This document shows, piece by piece, positions 6,952-14,550 of a stretch of DNA of 29,818 nt. This DNA is from DATELY01 sp035276085 (GTDB lineage Bacteria > Pseudomonadota > Gammaproteobacteria > Steroidobacterales > Steroidobacteraceae). Position 1 is the first letter of the stretch, and each line of letters opens with the position of its first letter. The position numbers and the translations under genes are program-made. The notes beneath the pieces are model-generated. The model saw nothing but the letters and a program-made list of their open reading frames with translations, was not told the origin of the DNA and searched no databases. Where the stretch lies: positions 1 through 29,818 of the forward strand of contig DATELY010000233.1 of the NCBI GenBank assembly GCA_035276085.1, given 5' to 3'.

Positions 6952-7670
6952 TCGTTCACTTCCTCGTTGTCGTCGCGGCTGGTGAACACGACGTTGTTGC
7001 GATACTCGAGGCGCACCATGAAGCGCCGCGTGAGATAACCCTGCAGCCCGCCACCGACGTACCCGATCTGATCGGTCCGGTCCTCGACCTGCACGAGCCT
7101 TGCTTTCGGTTCGACACGCAGCACGCCGGTGCCGAGTGTGAAGTAGGGTGACACGCGCCATTCCGGTACGAACAGGTGTAGCAGCCCGAGGCTGCCCAGA
7201 TAGCCGTTCGATACATCGCCCAGGATGTGCGTGGCGGTCAGCTCGACCGACAGATTGTCGCTGAACGCATAGCCGCCGAAGATCGAGATCTCGCTGGCAC
7301 CGTCGAAGTCGCCCGCCATGAGGCCGCCTTGCCAGCGCCGGCTCATATAGTTGTTGCGTGCCGGCTCATCGAGCTCGAGCGCTTCGCCTGTCGTTTCCAG
7401 CGTCGCGAGCATCTGTGCCCGCGGCACCCAGCCTTCGACGCCCCGCTCGGTACGCACGTAGAACCAATCGGTACGCCGCTTTTCGATCACGATCTTCTGC
7501 CCGCGATCGGCGACATGGAAAACAGGGAAGCCGCGACCGGGACCCGTATGCAGCTCGACATACGGATCGGCGATGAGGACTTCGCGGTCCTTTTCTTTGG
7601 AGGCGGCTTGTGCCTGCGCGCTCAGCAAAAGTGACTGCAGGAGGAGTAGAGCGAGCAGGAGACGGGGCAT
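6921..7670 (-). CDS. SH3-domain plus outer-membrane beta-barrel protein
   Basis: A 249-residue protein with a cleavable signal peptide (MPRLLLALLLLQSLLLSAQAQA). A bacterial SH3 domain follows at about residues 28-90 (VLIADPYVELHTGPGRGFPV, DWFYVRTERGVEGWVP). The rest is a C-terminal barrel (GDFDGASEISIFGGYAFSD, SVELTATHILGD, WRVSPYFTLGTGVLRVE) ending EWKLGFAFFL. SH3 domains of this kind often bind peptidoglycan or protein partners, so it may tether an outer-membrane complex to the wall (inference). The ATG at 7670 is preceded by GGAG and begins only a few bases after the stop of the HzsA-like gene. Its 3' end overlaps the next barrel gene. Confidence 0.87.
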   Translation of the reverse strand: MPRLLLALLLLQSLLLSAQAQAASKEKDREVLIADPYVELHTGPGRGFPVFHVADRGQKIVIEKRRTDWFYVRTERGVEGWVPRAQMLATLETTGEALELDEPARNNYMSRRWQGGLMAGDFDGASEISIFGGYAFSDNLSVELTATHILGDVSNGYLGSLGLLHLFVPEWRVSPYFTLGTGVLRVEPKARLVQVEDRTDQIGYVGGGLQGYLTRRFMVRLEYRNNVVFTSRDDNEEVNEWKLGFAFFL

Positions 7671-7674
7671 CAAC

Positions 7675-10395
7675 TCACTCCGGCACGGCGAACGGATCGT
7701 TGTAGTACTGGGCGCCGATGTCGAGCCATTCGGACAACAGGCGCAGCTCGGCCGGGCTCAGCCTACCCGCATGAGAACCGCCGGGAGCGAAGACGCTGAA
7801 GAACCGCGATCCCGCTGCGCCTGTCCCGGCATCCATTGACGCGGATACCGTGTCGAACTGCGTACACACCTGCGTGTCAGGATCGCGTGCAAGGCAGACC
7901 TCTTCGAGCTGACCCATGCCGTTTAATTCCAGCCGACGATGGCCCACGACCAACTGGCGATAGGCGTTGAATTGATCGGGTTCTTCGTCAGAGGGGCCAT
8001 CGGTTAGATCGAGTTGTCCTGCAGGCACCTGTGCGACGTTATTCGCGGTCTTAGTGTGGCAGTTGGTGCATTTCATGTCGATGGCATTGCCCATGCCGTC
8101 GGTGCCGAAGTCGGGCACCGTGTCGCCGTTGAGATCGACGCGTGTCGTGCTCCACAGTGGATGGATGTGCGTTTCGTAGTGGATGGTGATACGGCAGAGA
8201 CTTCCGTAGTTGCGTTCGCATGCGCCCGAGGTGGGTGCCGGCGTGCCTTGCAAGGCGGTCGTGCACACATGAAGCGCATTGGGGGCGGGCTGCCCGGTCG
8301 GACCATCGGTCGCGCCGGTGCTGTAGCAATAGTCGAACGATGCGGCGGGATTCGTGGCGGCCCACACGTCATCGAACACGACGCTCATCGTCGGCAGACA
8401 CACACCGCCATCGCACAGGAGGCGGTTGCGCGTCTGCGCCATCGTCTCGCCGGTGAGGGCAATCATGTTCGGATTGGCGCCTGGGAACGCCTGTTCCGCG
8501 GCAGCACCCGTGTTCACGGTCTGGAACAGTCCGTTGCGGCCATGCGCGCGCGGCGGATTCGTATTCGGATTGTGGCAACCCGCGCATTCGAGCACTTCAC
8601 CCGGTGTGACCTGCAACCAGTTCGCATGGCGTGGGCTGGCATTGATGCCGGAGGACACGCGCCGGCCGTTGGCATCGGTGAAGCTGATGGCCAGCGCCAC
8701 GTTCGCAGGCACCGCGACACGCACCGAACCGTCAGGCTCGATGGGCGCGTAACCGACGATCTCGCGCATGCCCAGTGTGCGGCCCTGCGGCCCGAAGGCA
8801 GTGTTGGGAACGTCTTTCAAGTCGCGATCAGGCTGCGACACGGCTTTCTCGATGCGCAGGAAGCGTGCGGGTCGCTGTGCCCATGTCGTTGCTGTCGGAT
8901 TGCTGGCTGCGGCCAGGCCGCCCGGGGCGCGATCCGCACCATCGACGTCATACACGCTGCGGATGTGCAGGATGCCCAGGTTGTTCGCCACCAGCTGCTG
9001 ATTCAATGCGGCACCGCCATCGAGAATGACGGGTGGCAACGGCCGCTGAGTGGCGGCGACGACGTCCGTGAACGTGAAGCCCTCCTGGGGAGCGACGATC
9101 GGCTGCTGCGTGTCGTTGTTCGTGTCGTAGATGTAAACGCCGTAAAGCGTCGGTGCCTCGATCGGAGCCGCCGCATTCAGGCGATCGGAGGTGCAAGGCA
9201 CGATGCGCGTGTCTTCCATCAGACGGCACTGCGACCAGCTGACGAGGAAGCGGTTCGTGCCATCGAACAGGGGGAACGCGGAGCGATAGCGCCCGCCGGG
9301 TGACGGACCGGTCGATGTGCGTACATCGGTCGGCAGCGCGCGCTCTTGTGCCGGACCCGTCATCGTGGCGTTCGCGAGCGTGGGCTGCGTGTTGTCGACG
9401 AACCGCTCCGTGTCGATCACCAGCAGATCGCCACCTTCCTCGGTACCCGTGAACGGACGCGCGATCACCAGCGTGCGGCCATCGGGCATGGGGCGTGGGT
9501 TCAAGAACTGGATGACCGAGTTGTCGGTTCCCGTGTCGTGACTGTGCTTGCCGTAGAACAGCTCCAGACCGCGACCATCGGGATTCATGCGGTACAGATT
9601 GAATTCGTTGTTGCCCGCTGCGTTGTCCCAGCGGCTGAACACGATCTGGCCGTTCGCGAGGACGGAAGGATCGCGATCGTGGCTCTGATTGAACGAGATC
9701 TGGTGCAGTTCCGAGCCATCGGCGCGCATGACGTGCAATACGAACCCAGGCTCGCGGTCATCCTCGTCCTGAGCGGGGAAGGGCGCCTTGCCTTCGTCCG
9801 TCAACACGGCGCGTGATTGCCGCTGCCGAGTGGAAGCAAACACAATGCGGCCGTCGGGCAGGTAATGCGGCGCGATGTCGTGGCCTTCCTCGGCAACCGT
9901 GTCATCGGCGATCACGCGATGCAGGTTCTTCGCCTCGATGTCGTATTCCCAGATGTTCCAGGTCGGCTGGTCCTCTTCGTCGGCGCCTTCGATGAATTTG
10001 GCGCGCATGGCGAAGACCACTTTCTTACCGTCGAACGAGACGTCCACGCCACGCACGTCACCCAGACCTTCGGTGATGCTGCCGGTCAGATTCGTTTCGG
10101 GCGCGGAAGACGAGGCACGATCGCGCATGTAGAGATCGGCACCGATCTCGAAGCGCCGCAGTCGCCGCGCGTCGATCTGGTTGGCCATCTGCTGGGTCGG
10201 AACCGGACGCTTCACGTAGAACACGGGAAAGTCGAGCACGACGGGATCGGAGCTCTGGCCTCCCCCGATGGCCACTTTGTCGCCGCCACCACCGCCGCCG
10301 CACGCGCTCAGCAACACAGCACATAGCGCAAGCAGCACGCCCGAATGCTTCGGTGCGCGCGCTCTGCCGGCTTCAGTGCCTGCCTGATGACTCAT
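7675..10395 (-). CDS. HzsA-related di-haem beta-propeller lipoprotein
   Basis: A 906-residue predicted lipoprotein with lipobox LLSAC (Cys32) followed by a Gly run. The N-terminal half has TolB/PD40-type propeller repeats (HYLPDGRIVFASTRQ, VLANGQIVFSRWDNA, PRPMPDGRTLVIAR). Two haem c sites follow: CAGCH at residues 604-608 and CTNCH at 776-780. The order propeller then CxxCH domains resembles the alpha subunit of anammox hydrazine synthase and the HzsA-related proteins seen outside anammox bacteria. No HzsB or HzsC partners are present, so hydrazine synthesis is not implied. The start at 10395 has GGAG at about 9 nt. An upstream in-frame start at 10479 lacks support. It heads the leftward operon and faces the divergent cytochrome operon across a 445-bp spacer. 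Confidence 0.85.
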   Translation of the reverse strand: MSHQAGTEAGRARAPKHSGVLLALCAVLLSACGGGGGGDKVAIGGGQSSDPVVLDFPVFYVKRPVPTQQMANQIDARRLRRFEIGADLYMRDRASSSAPETNLTGSITEGLGDVRGVDVSFDGKKVVFAMRAKFIEGADEEDQPTWNIWEYDIEAKNLHRVIADDTVAEEGHDIAPHYLPDGRIVFASTRQRQSRAVLTDEGKAPFPAQDEDDREPGFVLHVMRADGSELHQISFNQSHDRDPSVLANGQIVFSRWDNAAGNNEFNLYRMNPDGRGLELFYGKHSHDTGTDNSVIQFLNPRPMPDGRTLVIARPFTGTEEGGDLLVIDTERFVDNTQPTLANATMTGPAQERALPTDVRTSTGPSPGGRYRSAFPLFDGTNRFLVSWSQCRLMEDTRIVPCTSDRLNAAAPIEAPTLYGVYIYDTNNDTQQPIVAPQEGFTFTDVVAATQRPLPPVILDGGAALNQQLVANNLGILHIRSVYDVDGADRAPGGLAAASNPTATTWAQRPARFLRIEKAVSQPDRDLKDVPNTAFGPQGRTLGMREIVGYAPIEPDGSVRVAVPANVALAISFTDANGRRVSSGINASPRHANWLQVTPGEVLECAGCHNPNTNPPRAHGRNGLFQTVNTGAAAEQAFPGANPNMIALTGETMAQTRNRLLCDGGVCLPTMSVVFDDVWAATNPAASFDYCYSTGATDGPTGQPAPNALHVCTTALQGTPAPTSGACERNYGSLCRITIHYETHIHPLWSTTRVDLNGDTVPDFGTDGMGNAIDMKCTNCHTKTANNVAQVPAGQLDLTDGPSDEEPDQFNAYRQLVVGHRRLELNGMGQLEEVCLARDPDTQVCTQFDTVSASMDAGTGAAGSRFFSVFAPGGSHAGRLSPAELRLLSEWLDIGAQYYNDPFAVPE

Positions 10396-10840
10396 TGCGT
10401 AGTACTCCGGAATGCTCGTGCCTGATTTCGCCACGTCGCTCAGGTGAGCTGCGGCGCGAACGAACGGGCGCGCCATCATCGACGCGACATATTCAGTGAT
10501 CTGTTAACCCACTCACAGAAGCAACGCGCCGAATTCGTTGCTGTAGAGACCATTCGTCGGCGCAACGTCCCCGGCGCGCCTGCAACGTGATGTGGCTCAC
10601 AAGTCTTCGGATCGAACGAAACACATGATCCGCACCCATTGCGGCGTCGAGCCTACTCACGCGCGCGCGAGGGCAAACACTGTCTCTGTGGCGCGACGTA
10701 GGGGCGGTGAGACAGTACCGGGCGGCAGATGCGACTGCCTATAGTCCTTTCACGCTGTAGGGATAGAGCTCTCCATCGCGTAGCAGGCCTGTTCTCAGCG
10801 CCCGCTGCTCACGAGTAAAGGCCAACACTTCGGACTGGAC
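10396..10840. promoter_or_regulatory. Divergent promoter region of the haem-protein locus
   Basis: This 445-bp non-coding spacer separates the two divergent operons and must carry both promoters. I find no coding sequence and no textbook -35/-10 pair I would defend. The clear regulatory candidate is the inverted repeat at 10520-10542 plus GCAACGT half-sites at 10562-10568 and 10582-10588. Confidence 0.6.
10520..10542. promoter_or_regulatory. Candidate operator AGCAACG-N9-CGTTGCT
   Basis: A perfect 7-bp inverted repeat with a 9-bp spacer lies in the divergent spacer. The half-site GCAACG recurs at 10562 and 10582. Start distances of 41 and 20 bp are close to four and two helical turns, so all copies face one side of the DNA. 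This is the pattern expected for a dimeric regulator binding cooperatively. The regulator is unknown. Confidence 0.5.
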
Positions 10841-12055
10841 ATGACCGACATAAAGCAACTCGAGCGCCCCAGCGGGCGTGTTTCCAAGCGTCGCGCCAGC
10901 GCTGCATGCGCTGCCGTGATGGGGACTGTGTTCGGCCTGTGTAATTCGCCGGTTTGGGCGGGTGCGCGCGAGCAGGCAAAGGTCATTCACGATCGCCTGG
11001 TCGGCACGCCGGCTTCCGACGCGACTTTGACCCAGATGGAAACGGACATCATGGCGGGCCGCCTCGTCGACGCGGCCATGTACGCGATCAATCCTGCGAA
11101 TGCGGACGCGGCGCCGTTCTACAACGTGGTGCTCAAGAACTTCGCGACGCCCTGGACGAGTCGCGATCAGTCGGTGTTCGCGCCACTCAACGACTACACC
11201 GCTACCGTGATCGGTGTCGTTCGCGACGATGAAGATTTTCGGCACATCCTTTACGACGACGTGATCTACGTTCCGCAAGCGGGCTACTCGACAACGAGCA
11301 ACGCACCGTACGAGGCACTCGAGAGCAGCAACGCCGATCTCTCGAATTCGAATGTGTTGCGGCGGTCTGCGCAGTCGGCCGTGAACGGTCTGCCATCCAC
11401 TGCGACTGCGGGTGTCATCACTTCGCGCGCAGCGTCAGAGGCGTTCTTTATCGACGGTACCAATCGAGCGATGTTCCGGTTCACGCTCGTGAATCATCTC
11501 TGCCGCGACATGGAGCAGGTGCACGACACCTCGCGCGCGCCGGATCGGATTCGCCAGGACGTGACTCGCAGCCCCGGCGGCGACAGCCGCATCTTTCTGA
11601 ACAACTGCGTGGGTTGCCACAGTGGCATGGATCCCATGGCTCAGGCGTTCGCGTATTACGACTTCGACGAAACAGTGAGCCGGCTGGTCTACACGCCAGG
11701 TCAGGTTCAACCGAAGTACCTGATCAACAGCGACAACTTCAAGTTCGGCTTTGTGACGCCCAACGACAGCTGGGAGAACCGTTGGCGGCAGGGACCCAAC
11801 GGTGGCTCGCTCAGTCAGGGTTTGGGATGGGATGCAGCGCTGCCTGGCAGCGGACAGGGTGCAAAGTCGCTGGGTCAAGAACTGGCCAACAGCAGGGCAT
11901 TCGCAGAATGCCAGGTTGAGAAGGTGTTCAGGCACGTTTGCTTCCGCGGCCCCACGAGCACCGAGCGTGCCAACGTGACGAACGTGTTCACCAGCGGCGG
12001 CTACAAGTTGAAGCAGGTGTTCGCGGAAGCGGCCGTCGCTTGCCGTGGACCTTAA
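10841..12055 (+). CDS. Mono-haem exported protein, DUF1588/DUF1585-like
   Basis: A 404-residue protein with a Sec-type signal (KRRASAACAAVMGTVFGLCN, then SPVWAGA). One haem c motif, CVGCH at residues 256-260, lies in NNCVGCHSGMDPMAQAFAYYDFD. This resembles the CxxCH...DPxxxxFExFD segment of DUF1588 in planctomycete-type cytochromes. The C-terminal part (ELANSRAFAECQVEKVFRHV) resembles the DUF1585 motif with its conserved Cys. These are loose family resemblances seen by eye. The N-terminal 200 residues I do not recognise. In related systems DUF1592/1588/1585 cytochromes are encoded beside DUF1501-type proteins, and a DUF1501-like gene is two genes downstream here. No good ribosome binding site precedes 10841, but the signal peptide requires a start near there. 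Confidence 0.78.
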   Translation: MTDIKQLERPSGRVSKRRASAACAAVMGTVFGLCNSPVWAGAREQAKVIHDRLVGTPASDATLTQMETDIMAGRLVDAAMYAINPANADAAPFYNVVLKNFATPWTSRDQSVFAPLNDYTATVIGVVRDDEDFRHILYDDVIYVPQAGYSTTSNAPYEALESSNADLSNSNVLRRSAQSAVNGLPSTATAGVITSRAASEAFFIDGTNRAMFRFTLVNHLCRDMEQVHDTSRAPDRIRQDVTRSPGGDSRIFLNNCVGCHSGMDPMAQAFAYYDFDETVSRLVYTPGQVQPKYLINSDNFKFGFVTPNDSWENRWRQGPNGGSLSQGLGWDAALPGSGQGAKSLGQELANSRAFAECQVEKVFRHVCFRGPTSTERANVTNVFTSGGYKLKQVFAEAAVACRGP

Positions 12056-12062
12056 GGAGTCA

Positions 12063-14537
12063 ATGAGCATGAAGCGCTTCTTCGATCTACACGCTCTGCG
12101 ACTCGCTGCACTTGCAGGCTTGAGCGTTCTGCTACTCGCGGCCTGTGGCGGCGGAGCAGAAACTTCCGAAAACCCTGTCACTGACGCTCCGACAGGGGGC
12201 TCCTCTTACAACGGACCGCCGCCTGCGACGGGCGACATTCAGGCATTCAAGGTCAGTCTTTGGGAAAACGTTCGGGGGCAGAATCGCTGCGGCAACTGCC
12301 ACTTCGCTGGCGGGCAGGCGCCTAACTTCGCGCGTTCGGACGACGTGAATCTTGCATACCAAGCGGCGCAATCGGTCGTGAATCTGTCCGATCCTTCGCA
12401 GTCACGTCTGGTAACCAAGGTAGGCGGTGGACACAACTGTTGGCTTGCTGACAACGGCGCTTGCGCCGACATCATGACCGGTTGGATTCAGAATTGGGCT
12501 GCATTCAGCAACTCGGGCGGCGGCCGCACAATCGCGTTGCAGGCCCCGACTGCGAAGGACCCAGGTGAAAGCAAGCTGTTCCCCCCGACACCTCCGTCGG
12601 GCTATGCAGCGGTCCATACGATTCTGGAGACCCATTGCGCTGGTTGTCATACGCCAACTTCACCCACGCAGCAGCAACCCTACTTTGCGGTCGCCGACCC
12701 TCAGACTTCATACGACGCCGCGAAGAGCAAGATGAATCTGAACTCACCAGCGCAGTCGCGCTTCGTGCTCAGGCTCGGCGCGGAGTTCCACAACTGCTGG
12801 ACGAGCAACTGCTCGAACGACGCGAACGCGATGCTGGCGGCGATTCAGGCCATGGCGGACGACATCGATCCGACCGCGGTGGACACGACGTTGGCTTTGA
12901 GTAAAGCACTGACATTGTTCGATGGCACCGTGGCCGCTGGTGGTAATCGTTTCGATGCGAACGTCATCGCTTTGTACGAGTTCAAGACGATGTCCGGTTC
13001 TGTCGCGTTCGATACTAGCGGCGTCGATCCAGCGATCGATCTGAACCTCACGGCCGGTGTGACATGGGTTGGCGGCTGGGGCATCAACATACCCAAGGGT
13101 TCCAAGGCACAGGGTCTCACCGCCGCGAGCCGCAAGCTGCAATCGCGCATCGGCCTGACCGGCGAGTACTCCATTGAGGCTTGGGTGATACCGGGCAATG
13201 TCACGCAGGAAGACGCGAGCATCATCAGTTACTCGGGCGCCATGAACAGCCGCAATTTCGCGCTCGGCCAGACGCTGTACAACTATGACTTCTTCGCGCG
13301 CAGCTCCGCGACGGGCGCTGCAGGCACGCCAGCGCTGTCGACAGCCGATGCAGACGAGGATCTGCAGGCGGCGCTGCAGCATGTGGTGGTCACGTTCAGT
13401 CCCGTGAACGGTCGACGTATCTACGTGAACGGTCAGTTCACGGGTGACGTCGACACCGCGGGCGGCGGCAGCGTCGGTTCTTGGGACGACAGCTTCGCGC
13501 TCGTGCTGGGTAACGACGCTGCGAACAATCGTCCATGGACCGGCGTCGTGCGCATGCTCGCGATTCACGATCGCGTGCTGACACCCGAGCAGATCACGCA
13601 GAACTTCGAGGTCGGCGTCGGCCAGAAATACTTCCTGCTGTTCGGGGTGAGCCACCTCGTGGACGTGTCGCAGGCCTATGTCCTCTTCGAGGTTTCGCAG
13701 TACGACACGTACAGCTATCTGTTCACGAATCCGCGCTTCATCAGTCTGGATCCGAACGCACGTCCGGGCACCATCGCCGTGCGCGGCATGCGCATCGGTA
13801 TCAACGGTACGGAACCGGTCGTGGGTCAGGCGTACAAGACGCTCGACAAGACCATCGCCGATTCCGGGTACACGCCGGCGGCAGGGTTCCCGCTGTCAAC
13901 CGTCGGGACCATCATTGGCCTGGGCGGCCTCGAGACACGCCCGGATACCGATGAGTTCTTCCTATGCTTCGACCAGATTGGTACTCGTTCGAAGGTGTGC
14001 TCGGCTGAAGTGCCGGCAGTGACGGTTATTCCTCCGGAGCCAGGGCCGACGTCGCGGATCGGCGTGCGTACATTCGACGAAGTGAGCGCGACGCTGGCGA
14101 AGATCACCGGCGTGAGCCCGACCACACCTGCGGTGAAGCAGCTGTTCGATTCGGTGCGGCAATCGCTGCCGGCGACCGGGGACATCGAAGCCTTCCTCGC
14201 TTCGCATCAGACTGCTGTGGCGCAATTGGCAATGCAGTACTGCAATGTGCTCGCGAGCGACTCGACAGCGCGCGCTGCGTACTTCACAGGATTCGACTTC
14301 AACGGCTCAGTGGCCGCTGGATCCGCGGCCGCGCTCATCAACCCGACACTGGATCATGTGCTCGGCACGGGGACCAGCTTGAGCTCGCAGCCCTTGCGTT
14401 CAGAGATCCAGGGCAAGTTGGAGAGCCTTGTGGGCGAGATGTGTTCGCCGTCATGTTCCGGCGCCACGCGGAACGTCCAGGTAGCCACCGCCGTATGCGC
14501 CGCCGCCGCAGGCAGCGCGATCACGATGATCAAATAA
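12063..14537 (+). CDS. LamG-domain lipoprotein with duplicated CxxCH modules
   Basis: An 824-residue lipoprotein (lipobox LLAAC, Cys28). Two homologous modules follow, each with a haem c motif and about 45 residues later a second signature HNCW plus another Cys. Module 1 has CGNCH at 76-80, HNCW at 124-127 and Cys134. Module 2 has CAGCH at 192-196, HNCW at 243-246 and Cys250. Both share a VNL/MNL...SPAQSR or DPSQSR segment between the motifs. Residues of about 300-520 form a LamG/concanavalin-like domain (YSIEAWVIPGNVTQEDASII, HVVVTFSPVNGRRIYVNGQF). The C-terminal 300 residues are unrecognised. AAGGAG at 12054-12059 overlaps the upstream stop and serves the ATG at 12063 or, with better spacing, 12069. 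A role as a surface haem protein that binds a ligand through LamG is inference. Confidence 0.85.
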   Translation: MSMKRFFDLHALRLAALAGLSVLLLAACGGGAETSENPVTDAPTGGSSYNGPPPATGDIQAFKVSLWENVRGQNRCGNCHFAGGQAPNFARSDDVNLAYQAAQSVVNLSDPSQSRLVTKVGGGHNCWLADNGACADIMTGWIQNWAAFSNSGGGRTIALQAPTAKDPGESKLFPPTPPSGYAAVHTILETHCAGCHTPTSPTQQQPYFAVADPQTSYDAAKSKMNLNSPAQSRFVLRLGAEFHNCWTSNCSNDANAMLAAIQAMADDIDPTAVDTTLALSKALTLFDGTVAAGGNRFDANVIALYEFKTMSGSVAFDTSGVDPAIDLNLTAGVTWVGGWGINIPKGSKAQGLTAASRKLQSRIGLTGEYSIEAWVIPGNVTQEDASIISYSGAMNSRNFALGQTLYNYDFFARSSATGAAGTPALSTADADEDLQAALQHVVVTFSPVNGRRIYVNGQFTGDVDTAGGGSVGSWDDSFALVLGNDAANNRPWTGVVRMLAIHDRVLTPEQITQNFEVGVGQKYFLLFGVSHLVDVSQAYVLFEVSQYDTYSYLFTNPRFISLDPNARPGTIAVRGMRIGINGTEPVVGQAYKTLDKTIADSGYTPAAGFPLSTVGTIIGLGGLETRPDTDEFFLCFDQIGTRSKVCSAEVPAVTVIPPEPGPTSRIGVRTFDEVSATLAKITGVSPTTPAVKQLFDSVRQSLPATGDIEAFLASHQTAVAQLAMQYCNVLASDSTARAAYFTGFDFNGSVAAGSAAALINPTLDHVLGTGTSLSSQPLRSEIQGKLESLVGEMCSPSCSGATRNVQVATAVCAAAAGSAITMIK

Positions 14538-14550
14538 CAGGACCTGTGCC

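Noticed and set aside
8014..9303. Long open frame on the plus strand (429 codons) opposite the HzsA-like gene
   Set aside because: His/Arg/Ala-rich, no family features, and wholly antisense to a gene with signal peptide, CxxCH sites and propeller repeats. It is a GC-rich shadow.
10588..10602. CRP-like TGTGGCTCACA in the divergent spacer
   Set aside because: The spacer between TGTG and CACA is too short for a CRP site (consensus TGTGA-N6-TCACA).
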